Below, in pieces: positions 33,316 to 41,469 of a stretch of DNA of 60,258 nucleotides. A program made the translations under genes and the position numbers. The stretch comes from Clostridium tepidiprofundi DSM 19306. Lineage in GTDB: Bacteria > Bacillota > Clostridia > Clostridiales > Clostridiaceae. Location: positions 1-60,258 of the forward strand of contig NZ_LTBA01000016.1 of the NCBI RefSeq assembly GCF_001594005.1, given 5' to 3'. Within the stretch, counting starts at the first letter, position 1, and every line of letters starts with the position of its first letter. Below the pieces are notes generated by a model. It made no database searches. It was not told the DNA's origin and worked only from the letters and a program-made list of their open reading frames with translations.

Positions 33316-35679
33316 ATGAAAAAGATTATTAGTTGTATTGTTTCGTTGGTTATGTTACTTACTTTGAATATTGGAACAGCATTTGCAGATATAGATTATT
33401 CTGCTAGGAAGCCTGTTTTAAATATTGTAAATGAAGATATGCCAGTTGTAAAAGCAGGAGAAAAGTTAATTTTAAACTTGAAGTTTGAGAGTGTGAACAA
33501 ATATGCAGCAAAAAATGTTGATGTTACAATTAAGAATGAGGGACCATTTGAAGTTGAGAACATGACTAGCACAAAAAGAATTGATAGAATAGGACCTTAT
33601 GTTAAAGAAGCTGTGCAATTTAAGGTTCATATTAAAGGTGATGCTGAAGGAAAGATTTATCCTATGTTAGTGTCATATAGATATCAAAATGAATATGGTG
33701 TTGTATATGATGATGAAAAAACTATATACATTAAGGTTTTATCAGGATTATCACCTGCAAGCTTGGGAATAGATAATGTTAAGACTGATATTAAGGAGAT
33801 TAGCGCGGGCGATAAGTTTAAATTGACATTTGATGTAGAAAATAAAGGCACATTGCTTGCAAAAAATATAAAGGTTTCATTGGAAGATTTGGATTCTGAT
33901 AATGGTTTTACAATAGTTAATGGTATAAATAGTAAAGATATAGAATATATAATGCCAAATTCAAGCAAAAAAGGCATAGAATTTAACCTTTATGCGGCTT
34001 CAGATATGAAATCAGGTAATCACAAAATTAAGGTTAGGTTTAAATATAAGGATTCTGAGAATAATGATAGAACTGATGAATATGAATTTTACTTAATGGT
34101 AAATGGTACTGATTCTGATAAAAAAGCAAATATAAGCATAGATAATGTAAAAGTGCCTACTGGCGACATAATTCCAGGGAATGATTTTGTTATATCATTT
34201 GATTTGAAGAATAAAGGTGTTGTATCAGCAGATAATGTTATAATTTCAGTGAGTGATGAAAATAAAAATATACCAACTGTTCAGAAGGTTATTAGCAGTG
34301 TTGGAGTAGATAATACAAACAAGGTATTGATGAATGTACATGTTCCTAAGAATGTACCAGCACAGTATTATATATTGAGTATAACTGCAAAATGTGATAA
34401 TAATAAAGTGGATTTAGTAAAGCAATATGCAAATATAAAAGTTGGTAAACTGTCAGATATATCAATTAGCAATGTTTCAGTATCAAAGAAACTGATTTCT
34501 GAAAATGATACTTTTGAAGTTAAGTTTGATGTTAAAAATAGTGGCTTAGGTACTGCAGAAAATTTAGTAACAACAGTAGATGGAACAGAAGGTTTAATAC
34601 CATTAAATGAAAATGTTATAAATATTTCAGCATTAAAAAGTGGTGAAACAAAGCATTTTTCTATTAGTATGCAAGCTACTGATAGTATTAAAATAAAGAA
34701 CATACCTATTATGATTACAGTTAATAATCCGAATGGAAGTATAGCTGCAAAGAGATTTACAACAGTTTATTTTGAAGGAAAAGCAACTGGCAAGACAGTA
34801 CCTAAAATTATAATAAAGAAATTTGAATGTACTCCTAACATAGTTAAAGCTGGGGAAAATTTCGGTTTGTATTTATCATTTTTAAATACAAATAAAGTTA
34901 AGACAGTAAGAAATATTAAAATATTTTTAACTGTTGACATGGAAAGCAGTAAAGTTGATTCAGTTGGTTCAGGAAGTGTATTTACGCCTGTTAATGGAAG
35001 TAATACATTTTACATTGATGAAATAAGACCAAAAAAGACTCAAAGTATATCATTAAAAATGTATACTATTCCAGATGCACAGCCTAAGAATTATACTATA
35101 ACGGCTAATATGGAATATGAAGATGAAGAAGGTAATCAGTTTACTTCAAAAGAATTAATAGGTATTCAAGTAACACAGCCATCAAAACTCAAAATAGGTG
35201 ATATAAGTTTACCATCTGATGCATTTAAAGATCGTCCAAATCCTGTTGATATTCAAGTTTACAATGTTGGTAAAGTAACTATGAGTAACTTTATGATTGA
35301 AATAAAAGGTGATTTTACAGCTAGATCAGATGATTCTTTTATTGGAAATATTGAGCCGGGGTCAGCAGGATATTATTCTGGTGATTTGATACCAAAAAAA
35401 CTTGGAGAGTGTAAAGGTGAGATTATATTCTCATATGATGAGCCAAGTGGTGAGCATAAAGTTGTGAAAAAGAGCATATCAATGAATGCTCAGAAATATG
35501 TTCCAAGAGAGAGACATATGAATGGTATGGATAAACCTGAACAACCTGTTGAACAGCCAAAGTCAAGTAAAAAATCAAAAGTCGTTCTTATTCTAGGGGG
35601 AATATTAGCTGTTGTTGTTATAGGTGTTGTTATAAAGAAAAAAAGAAATAAGAGGAAAGGTTTGGATTTAGATGAATAG
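33316..35679 (+). CDS. Membrane-anchored CARDB-like repeat protein of a MacB-type ABC system
   Basis: 787 residues: a signal peptide (CIVSLVMLLTLNIGTAFA), then about six Ig-like CARDB/COG1361-type domains of roughly 115 residues. They share the pattern F-x-V/L-x-F-D-V-x-N-x-G, as in KFKLTFDVENKGTLLAKN, DFVISFDLKNKGVVSADN and TFEVKFDVKNSGLGTAEN. A C-terminal transmembrane segment (VVLILGGILAVVVIGVVI) and a basic tail KKKRNKRKG follow. It lies between ATPase and permease and overlaps the permease start. The role is probably that of a periplasmic-adaptor analogue, holding or handing on the substrate of the transporter outside the membrane. Confidence 0.8.
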   Translation: MKKIISCIVSLVMLLTLNIGTAFADIDYSARKPVLNIVNEDMPVVKAGEKLILNLKFESVNKYAAKNVDVTIKNEGPFEVENMTSTKRIDRIGPYVKEAVQFKVHIKGDAEGKIYPMLVSYRYQNEYGVVYDDEKTIYIKVLSGLSPASLGIDNVKTDIKEISAGDKFKLTFDVENKGTLLAKNIKVSLEDLDSDNGFTIVNGINSKDIEYIMPNSSKKGIEFNLYAASDMKSGNHKIKVRFKYKDSENNDRTDEYEFYLMVNGTDSDKKANISIDNVKVPTGDIIPGNDFVISFDLKNKGVVSADNVIISVSDENKNIPTVQKVISSVGVDNTNKVLMNVHVPKNVPAQYYILSITAKCDNNKVDLVKQYANIKVGKLSDISISNVSVSKKLISENDTFEVKFDVKNSGLGTAENLVTTVDGTEGLIPLNENVINISALKSGETKHFSISMQATDSIKIKNIPIMITVNNPNGSIAAKRFTTVYFEGKATGKTVPKIIIKKFECTPNIVKAGENFGLYLSFLNTNKVKTVRNIKIFLTVDMESSKVDSVGSGSVFTPVNGSNTFYIDEIRPKKTQSISLKMYTIPDAQPKNYTITANMEYEDEEGNQFTSKELIGIQVTQPSKLKIGDISLPSDAFKDRPNPVDIQVYNVGKVTMSNFMIEIKGDFTARSDDSFIGNIEPGSAGYYSGDLIPKKLGECKGEIIFSYDEPSGEHKVVKKSISMNAQKYVPRERHMNGMDKPEQPVEQPKSSKKSKVVLILGGILAVVVIGVVIKKKRNKRKGLDLDE

Positions 35680-37021
35680 TTTAGACCTTATTAAAATGGG
35701 TTCGAGTAATCTTTTCAGAAGAAAATTAAGAACTTTTCTTACTACATTGGGTATAGTGATTGGAACTATATCCATTGTGGTAATGATTTCTCTTGGAATA
35801 GGTATGAAGGAAAATTATAAAAAGTCATTAGAAAGAATGGGAAGTCTTGATGTAATAGATGTTAGGCCTTCTTATGATAGACATTCTAGGAGAGATGATG
35901 ATAATAAGCTTAAAGATGAGGATATAGAAAAGATTGCTGCTATTGAAGGTGTTAAAGCGGTTACCCCCTATATGGAAATGCAGATTCATATGAAAAGTGG
36001 AAAGTATGGTACTTGGGTAAGAATGATAGGATTAAGACCAGAATATATGGAGGAATTTGGATTCAAAGTATCCGAGGGACGTTTGCTTAATAAAGATGAT
36101 GTTGTTGATAGTGGTATGGTGGCGGTTTTTGGAAGTAAGCTTCCAGAAATGTTTAGAAATGAAAGATCGAAGAATAGAAATATGTATGATGATTTTTATG
36201 ATGATGCTGAAGGAGAGAAAAAAGAACCTAATGTAAATATATTTGAAGATAGGATTACATTTGAATTCCAACAAGATTATGATAGAAATCAAAGAAGGGT
36301 AAAACGCAAATCAAAACCAATACGTCCATTTAAAATACAAGCTGTTGGTATTTTTGCAGAAAATGGAGATTGGGAAACAAGAAGAAGCATTTTTGTTCCA
36401 ATAGATACTCTTAAAGCATTTAAAAAGAAATACGACAGAATGGCAGGAAACCATAGAAGTAAGGATGCCGGATATGATGAAGTTAAGGTTAAGGTAGTGG
36501 ATATTAAGAGAGTAGTTGCAATTACAAAAGAGTTAAAAAAGATGGGCTATGAAGCTAATAGTATGATGGAATATGTCGAAGAATCTAATAAGATGACGAA
36601 TATAATACAATTGATATTTGGTGGAATAGGTGCAATATCTCTACTTGTTGCTGCTATAGGTATAACAAATACTATGATAATGGCAATATATGAGAGAAGA
36701 AAAGAAATTGGAGTAATGAAGGTAATAGGTGCATCATTGAGAGATATAAAGAAACTTTTCCTATTTGAAGCATCTATGATAGGTTTTATGGGTGGAATAT
36801 TAGGTTTGGTTTTAAGCATTTTTGCGTCAAAAGCACTTAATATGCTAGTTGCAAGCAAAATGGCAGGTCAGATGGAACCGGATACAGTTATTTCAATTGT
36901 GCCGATATGGCTTGCAGTGGCAGCAGTAGGATTTACAACGGTTATCGGGCTTGTATCTGGATATCTTCCAGCAAGGAAGGCGATGAAATTAAGTGCGTTA
37001 GAAGCCATTAAAACGGAATAG
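35672..37021 (+). CDS. ABC transporter permease, FtsX/MacB family
   Basis: 449 residues with one N-terminal TM (about 20-45, TTLGIVIGTISIVVMISLGIG), a MacB-like extracytosolic domain (about 50-310) and three C-terminal TMs (about 310-440) ending SGYLPARKAMKLSALEAIKTE, which is characteristic of MacB permeases. The external domain has an unusual charged insertion (about 165-225, NERSKNRNMYDDFYDDAEGEKKE and later RNQRRVKRKSK). ATG 35672 overlaps the preceding stop by 8 nt, showing translational coupling. With the ATPase and CARDB-like protein it forms a three-gene export or mechanotransmission system. Confidence 0.92.
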   Translation: MNSLDLIKMGSSNLFRRKLRTFLTTLGIVIGTISIVVMISLGIGMKENYKKSLERMGSLDVIDVRPSYDRHSRRDDDNKLKDEDIEKIAAIEGVKAVTPYMEMQIHMKSGKYGTWVRMIGLRPEYMEEFGFKVSEGRLLNKDDVVDSGMVAVFGSKLPEMFRNERSKNRNMYDDFYDDAEGEKKEPNVNIFEDRITFEFQQDYDRNQRRVKRKSKPIRPFKIQAVGIFAENGDWETRRSIFVPIDTLKAFKKKYDRMAGNHRSKDAGYDEVKVKVVDIKRVVAITKELKKMGYEANSMMEYVEESNKMTNIIQLIFGGIGAISLLVAAIGITNTMIMAIYERRKEIGVMKVIGASLRDIKKLFLFEASMIGFMGGILGLVLSIFASKALNMLVASKMAGQMEPDTVISIVPIWLAVAAVGFTTVIGLVSGYLPARKAMKLSALEAIKTE

Positions 37022-37022
37022 T

Positions 37023-37135
37023 AAAGTGAACTCGTTTTGCTAAAGCAAAACATCGGAACTTCAGGTGGAGACTCTACTCCACCTGAAGCAAAAAGCTTCA
37101 ATCTCCCACTTATAGAAGTGGGAGTCTTATGGAAT
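37023..37135 (+). mobile_element. IS200/IS605-like right-end fragment with intact hairpins
   Basis: It starts with 22 bases repeated in inverse at 32482-32503. Three hairpins follow: GTTTTGCT-AA-AGCAAAAC, CTTCAGGTGGAG-ACT-CTACTCCACCTGAAG (positions 37059-37083) and CTCCCACTT-ATAG-AAGTGGGAG. Ends of this kind are found downstream of tnpB in clostridial IS605 elements and overlap the guide RNA. No tnpA or tnpB is in the window, so it is a solo end or non-autonomous element. Confidence 0.5.
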
Positions 37136-37140
37136 TTATA

Positions 37141-37196
37141 AATATTTCCAGCAAAATATACGGAAAAGTATCCGTTGCTTTGCTGGAAATATTTTT
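37141..37196 (+). terminator. Strong terminator after the ABC operon
   Basis: AATATTTCCAGCAAA (37141-37155) pairs perfectly with TTTGCTGGAAATATT (37179-37193), followed by Ts. The loop has a small inner stem ACGGA/TCCGT. Confidence 0.85.
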
Positions 37197-37233
37197 AGTG
37201 GTTATACTTTAAATGAGCAAAAATAATTATAAT

Positions 37234-37353
37234 GATTAAACCACAATAAGCTATGGATAAATTTCAAATATACAACATATAGTATTTATGAAATTGATTC
37301 TTATGCATATATAGTGATGAGTTTCTTTTTAAAATACTTTCTGTGGGATAACC
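37234..37353. mobile_element. MITE-like element C, copy 2 (120 bp)
   Basis: The terminal inverted repeats are GATTAAACCACAATAAG and, at the other end, the complement of GGTTATCCCACAGAAAG (12 of 17 match). The flanks carry an 8-bp direct repeat ATTATAAT (37226-37233 and 37354-37361). The paralogous segment 32113-32217 lacks the element and has a single copy of the target (ATTACAAT), so it serves as an empty site. Confidence 0.75.
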
Positions 37354-37462
37354 ATTATAATAAGTTACAAATGACTTGACACCTCAATTTATAATACTGA
37401 ATTTCATTATTTTCCTGTACTAAAGAAAAACGGTTGTTTGTCTTTCTGCCGAACGGCGAGAT

Positions 37463-37640
37463 GTGTCTTAATTATTGTATAGATTGAGTGACATTATATG
37501 TTGGAACTTTTACTTTCGCATTTTTGGTGTGCCTTAATCATTGTATAGATTGAGTGACATTATATGCTGGAGCTTTTATTTCCGCATTTTTGATGTGCCT
37601 TAATTATTGTATAGATTGAGTGCAGGGTGCGAGGTGTGAA
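37463..37640. repeat. 66-bp tandem repeat, about 2.7 units
   Basis: GTGTCTTAATTATTG (37463), GTGCCTTAATCATTG (37529) and GTGCCTTAATTATTG (37595) begin successive units of 66 bp. Each continues TATAGATTGAGTGACATTATATG, then GGA/GGAGCTTTTA and CGCATTTTTG. The third unit decays into GTGCAGGGTGCGAGG. No ORF. Confidence 0.7.
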
Positions 37641-37800
37641 GTTATTATATAGATTGCAGCAGTGCAGGGTGTGTAGAAAATTAATATAAAATTAACGCAT
37701 TATATGTGAAGGATAAAAAAAAGTTTTGTCGAATAGTAAAAAAGATTAGTTTTAAAATTTAAAATACGGTCTAGTGGATAGTGTAGTAATTGGAGTTTAT

Positions 37801-37828
37801 ATAAATTACTTTATATAAAGTAATTTAT
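37801..37828. promoter_or_regulatory. 28-bp perfect palindrome
   Basis: The sequence is perfectly self-complementary about its centre (TTTATATAAA core, arms ending ATAAATTAC). It lies about 85 bp before the O-antigen-ligase-like gene. It could be an operator or an mRNA hairpin. No T run follows directly. Confidence 0.5.
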
Positions 37829-37854
37829 TAAAGTGATTTATCAATTCAGAGTAG

Positions 37855-37890
37855 GTATTGATTTACTGATTTGTATTGATTTACTGATTT
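37855..37890 (+). repeat. 18-bp perfect tandem duplication before a ribosome binding site
   Basis: GTATTGATTTACTGATTT occurs twice back to back and is followed at once by GCGAGGGGG. The unit is a multiple of three and would add six residues to any upstream in-frame start. Confidence 0.6.
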
Positions 37891-37910
37891 GCGAGGGGGT
37901 TGTAAATAAT

Positions 37911-39710
37911 ATGAATGATAACAAATGTATGAAATTGTGGTACGAGTTGCCTTTGATAGTAGTAGTAGCGATTATTCCATTGGTTGTCAGAATGAAAGTT
38001 ATTCCATTGAAGGGAGTTTTATTTGAATTTTGGAAGGGCCAAAAAGTGAATTATGATTTCTTTTCATATTATAAAATGATAGGAATATTAATTTTATCCA
38101 TATTGGCTGTGATTGCATTATTAATATTGGTATTAAAAAAAGAAATTGCATTAAAAAAGACGTATTTTTACATTCCTATATGTGTATATTCATTTTTTGT
38201 TATAATGTCTACAATATTTAGTGAATATAAATCTGCATCATTATGGGGATATCCTGATAGATATGAAGGTATGTTTGCACTTTTGGCATATATATTAATT
38301 TTGATTGTTACCATTAATATCATGAATAGCGAAAGAAGTATTAAAATTCTCATTTATTCATTGTTTGCATCGGCAAGTATAATAGGTATAATAGGTATAC
38401 TTCAATATTTTGGCCACGATATTTTTGGAACTAGTTTCGGTAAAAATTTAATATTGCCAGGGAAATATAAAAAACTTGCTTCGGGTTTGAAGTTTACATT
38501 AGGAGAACATAAAATATATGCAACTTTATTTCATTATAATTATGTTGGAAGTTATATGGCTATGCTATTTCCTTTGACGTTAACGTTTGCGGTTTTGATA
38601 AAAAATAAGAAAGCAAAGATAATGGTTTCTATTTTGTCAATTTTAATGTTTGCAAATTGGGTTGGTTCAGGCTCTAGAGCAGGTTTAGTAGGTGGAATTA
38701 TTGCACTTGTTGTGATTATAATTATGTTAAGACGATATTTTATAAGACATTGGAAATACATGTTTCCTGTTATAGGTGTTTTGCTTTTACTCATTATTGG
38801 AATAAATGCTGTTTCATCTGGTGCAATATCAAAGAGAATAGGCCAGCTTATAAATGATACAAGGATGTTATCTAACAATTCAAATACAGATATTAATAAT
38901 ATTCAAGATGTTGTAACAAAAGGATTTAATGTAGAAATCATAGAAAAAAACAAAATATTGAGGTTTGGTGTAGAAAATGGGAAAATAGTGTTTAGGGATA
39001 CTGACAATAAATTGATAAAAGTGAATATGGAAAAAGGTAATAAGATATTGCTTAAAAATGATACATATAATGATTATAATATTTATTTAAAAATTGCTGA
39101 TACTGAAGAAGGAAAAAGTAATGTAATTGAAGTGAACAAAGGCAAAATGAATATGTACTTTATTCTTTTGAAAGATGGCTTTAGATTTATTAACAATAAA
39201 AGAGAAGCTGTGACTTTATCGAAAGTTGAGCGTTGGGGATTTGAAGGTAAGGAAAAAATAGGTTCAGCAAGAGGTTATATATGGTCAAGATCTATTCCTC
39301 TTTTAAAACACACAGTATTGCTCGGACATGGACCAGATACATTTGCAATATATTTTCCTCAAAAAGATTACATAGGAAAATACAATGCTTATGGAACTAT
39401 GGGTATGCTAGTGGATAAACCTCACGATTTATGGTTGCAAGTAGGTATAAATACAGGAATTATGTCGTTAATTGCTATGGTTGCTTTATTTATTATGTAT
39501 ATAGTTAGTAGCATTAAAGTTTATTTTAGAAATTCATTTGATGACTTTTATTCAGTAATAGGTGTGAGTGTATTTGTTGCGATAGTTGGATATATAGGAG
39601 CAGCTTTCTTTAATGATAGTGTTGTTTCAGTAGCACCTATATTTTGGATACTTTTAGGAATAGGCATAAGTGTGAATTTAACACTTGCGAATTCTAAAGT
39701 GGAGCAATAA
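37911..39710 (+). CDS. O-antigen ligase / Wzy-family membrane protein
   Basis: About 599 residues with around 11 membrane segments. The Wzy_C-type core is seen at GSGSRAGLVGGIIALVVI (about residues 257-274) and SRSIPLLKHTVLLGHGPDTFAIYFPQ (about 465-490), with DKPHDLWLQVGINTG after it. Between the two lies an unusually long outer loop (about 310-460). This family polymerises glycan units or transfers lipid-linked glycan to an acceptor; in Gram-positives it may ligate S-layer or wall glycans. GAGGGGG precedes ATG 37911; an earlier in-frame ATG at 37833 has no site. Acceptor unknown. Confidence 0.85.
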   Translation: MNDNKCMKLWYELPLIVVVAIIPLVVRMKVIPLKGVLFEFWKGQKVNYDFFSYYKMIGILILSILAVIALLILVLKKEIALKKTYFYIPICVYSFFVIMSTIFSEYKSASLWGYPDRYEGMFALLAYILILIVTINIMNSERSIKILIYSLFASASIIGIIGILQYFGHDIFGTSFGKNLILPGKYKKLASGLKFTLGEHKIYATLFHYNYVGSYMAMLFPLTLTFAVLIKNKKAKIMVSILSILMFANWVGSGSRAGLVGGIIALVVIIIMLRRYFIRHWKYMFPVIGVLLLLIIGINAVSSGAISKRIGQLINDTRMLSNNSNTDINNIQDVVTKGFNVEIIEKNKILRFGVENGKIVFRDTDNKLIKVNMEKGNKILLKNDTYNDYNIYLKIADTEEGKSNVIEVNKGKMNMYFILLKDGFRFINNKREAVTLSKVERWGFEGKEKIGSARGYIWSRSIPLLKHTVLLGHGPDTFAIYFPQKDYIGKYNAYGTMGMLVDKPHDLWLQVGINTGIMSLIAMVALFIMYIVSSIKVYFRNSFDDFYSVIGVSVFVAIVGYIGAAFFNDSVVSVAPIFWILLGIGISVNLTLANSKVEQ

Positions 39711-39724
39711 TTGATGACTTTTTC

Positions 39725-39856
39725 CTTCAATTCGTAATTTAGATTTTTAGCATATATATTAAAACGAAAAAATGCAGTATGCAAAGAGTTTTATAAGTGA
39801 ATATTAATGCAAAATATATGATAGTAAATAGTTATAGTGCATATTACGAATCGAAG
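39725..39856. mobile_element. MITE-like element A, copy 3 (132 bp)
   Basis: The terminal inverted repeats are CTTCAATTCGTAATTTA and TATTACGAATCGAAG. They are flanked by a perfect 9-bp duplication GACTTTTTC (39716-39724 and 39857-39865). It is more diverged inside than copies 1 and 2. It lies directly after the stop of the ligase-like gene. Confidence 0.8.
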
Positions 39857-39907
39857 GACTTTTTCCTTCAGATGCTTAAATATTAGAAATACGAGAGGAT
39901 GATTGAT

Positions 39908-41464
39908 TTGAAAAGTGTAACAAAGTTATGTGGAATGCGATTGTCTAAAAGTATATTGTCTAGAGTAGTGTTGTTTGCTTTTGCACTTTTTATGAGTACT
40001 TTTTTCTTTTCAAGTGCCTGCTTTGCGACAACTACTAGAGATTATAGAATAGATTTCAGTTACTGGAATAGTGGTTTAGAGTATGCTGTAAGGAATGCTC
40101 TTTCACAAATTGATGGTAAGGATAGAAGAATAGGGTATGTATATCTTAGTGATTTAGAGAAAATCAAAGAATTGAGTATAGATTATAGCGAAGTATCAAA
40201 TATTAGAGGTATAGAGAAGTTAAAGAATTTGCAGACTTTAAAGATATATACTAATTCAAATAGGGACGTTAAGCTTTTTTATGATAGAATATGCAAATAT
40301 GCCTTGCAGAAATTATACAGACGAGGCACATATTTAGGTAATTTGAAGCATCTTACAAAGATAGATGTAAGCGGAAATGGCATTGATAATGTTTCATATG
40401 TTGCAGCAGCATTGCTTAGTTTAAATCAGATTAAGAGTATAGATTTGAGTAACAATAATATTAAAGATATTTCAGCGTTGGGTTATTATCATAGTTTAAA
40501 AGAATTAAATTTAAGTAATAATAAGATAAATAATATTTCGACGCTAAGATATTTGAGAGGGCTAGAGAAATTAGATATAAGCAACAATTTAGTGCAAAAT
40601 ATCTATTCATTAAGATATTTAAGAAATCTAAAATCACTGAATATTAGTGGAAATAATATAGAGAATTTATATCCGTTATCTAATCTAATCAATCTTGAAG
40701 AATTATATATGAGTGGAAATATTCAAGCTAAGGATATTACTTCAGATAGATACATTGAAATATCACTTGACAATGTTATTGATGACAAAAAGTTAAAGCT
40801 TAATGGCAGATATATAAGTATACATTCAAAAGATTGGAATGATAATTACACATTATATAACAACAAATATATAATTTACCATAACGACTATGTAATATAT
40901 AATAAAAAGCCAGTTGATATTACCCCGCTTGAAAAGATTACCAGTTTGAAAAAACTTGATGTAAGCAATAACTACTTGACTAGTATTTACCCTTTGCATA
41001 CTTTAACGAATTTAGAGTATCTTGATATTAGTCACAATGATATTAATGATATATCATACATTGCCGATATGGCTAAATTGAAAGAATTGCATGCAGGATT
41101 TAATGGCCAAATTGAAGATATTGGTGTATTAAGAGGCTTGATTAGCTTAGAAAAATTAGATATTAGCAATAATAACGTAAGCGATATATCTTCATTGGGA
41201 AATTTGGTTAGGTTGAAGTACTTAGATATAAGTTGTAATAATGTATCCAATATTGATTCGCTTGAATGGGTAAGTCCACATGAGGATATTGATACAGGAG
41301 AATATTTGAAAGGATTGGTTGAATTAAGGCTTAATGGTAATACTATAAGAGATGTTTATGCACTTGCATGTATGAGTAATCTTGAAAAGTTATATATTGA
41401 TAGTACAGGTATTGATTTATCACCGATTAAAAATCTTAAAAAACTTAAAAAAATCAGAGAGTAG
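39908..41464 (+). CDS. Secreted internalin-like leucine-rich-repeat protein
   Basis: About 518 residues with a signal peptide (VVLFAFALFMSTFFFSSACFA) and a cap-like region. Two blocks of 22-residue LRRs follow (about 150-270 and 335-500), of the form SLKELNLSNNKINNISTLRYLRG. A tyrosine-rich, non-LRR insert separates them (about 280-330, YTLYNNKYIIYHNDYVIYNKK). GAGAGG (39893-39898) abuts the in-frame ATG 39899, so TTG 39908 (9 nt spacing) is the better start. There is no sorting signal. It is a second LRR protein besides that at 27992 but is not in an exporter operon. Confidence 0.82.
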   Translation: MKSVTKLCGMRLSKSILSRVVLFAFALFMSTFFFSSACFATTTRDYRIDFSYWNSGLEYAVRNALSQIDGKDRRIGYVYLSDLEKIKELSIDYSEVSNIRGIEKLKNLQTLKIYTNSNRDVKLFYDRICKYALQKLYRRGTYLGNLKHLTKIDVSGNGIDNVSYVAAALLSLNQIKSIDLSNNNIKDISALGYYHSLKELNLSNNKINNISTLRYLRGLEKLDISNNLVQNIYSLRYLRNLKSLNISGNNIENLYPLSNLINLEELYMSGNIQAKDITSDRYIEISLDNVIDDKKLKLNGRYISIHSKDWNDNYTLYNNKYIIYHNDYVIYNKKPVDITPLEKITSLKKLDVSNNYLTSIYPLHTLTNLEYLDISHNDINDISYIADMAKLKELHAGFNGQIEDIGVLRGLISLEKLDISNNNVSDISSLGNLVRLKYLDISCNNVSNIDSLEWVSPHEDIDTGEYLKGLVELRLNGNTIRDVYALACMSNLEKLYIDSTGIDLSPIKNLKKLKKIRE

Positions 41465-41469
41465 GATTT

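Larger units (their letters stand above)
37022..37910. other. Repeat-dense intergenic region
   Basis: No gene in 889 bp. In order it holds an IS605-like end (37023-37135), a terminator (37141-37196), element C copy 2 (37234-37353) inside a paralogue of 32113-32217, a 66-bp tandem array (37463-37640), a 28-bp palindrome (37801-37828) and an 18-bp tandem pair (37855-37890) directly before the ribosome binding site of the next gene. Confidence 0.65.

Noticed and set aside
32482..37044. Composite transposon carrying the ABC operon between 22-bp inverted repeats
   Set aside because: Both flanks are the same (right-type) IS605-like end in opposite orientation with different internal deletions. IS605 elements do not move DNA between two such ends, and no target duplication is seen.
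38168..38353. Minus-strand ORFs inside the ligase-like, LRR and glycan genes
   Set aside because: All overlap convincing plus-strand genes with clear family motifs and lack start signals.
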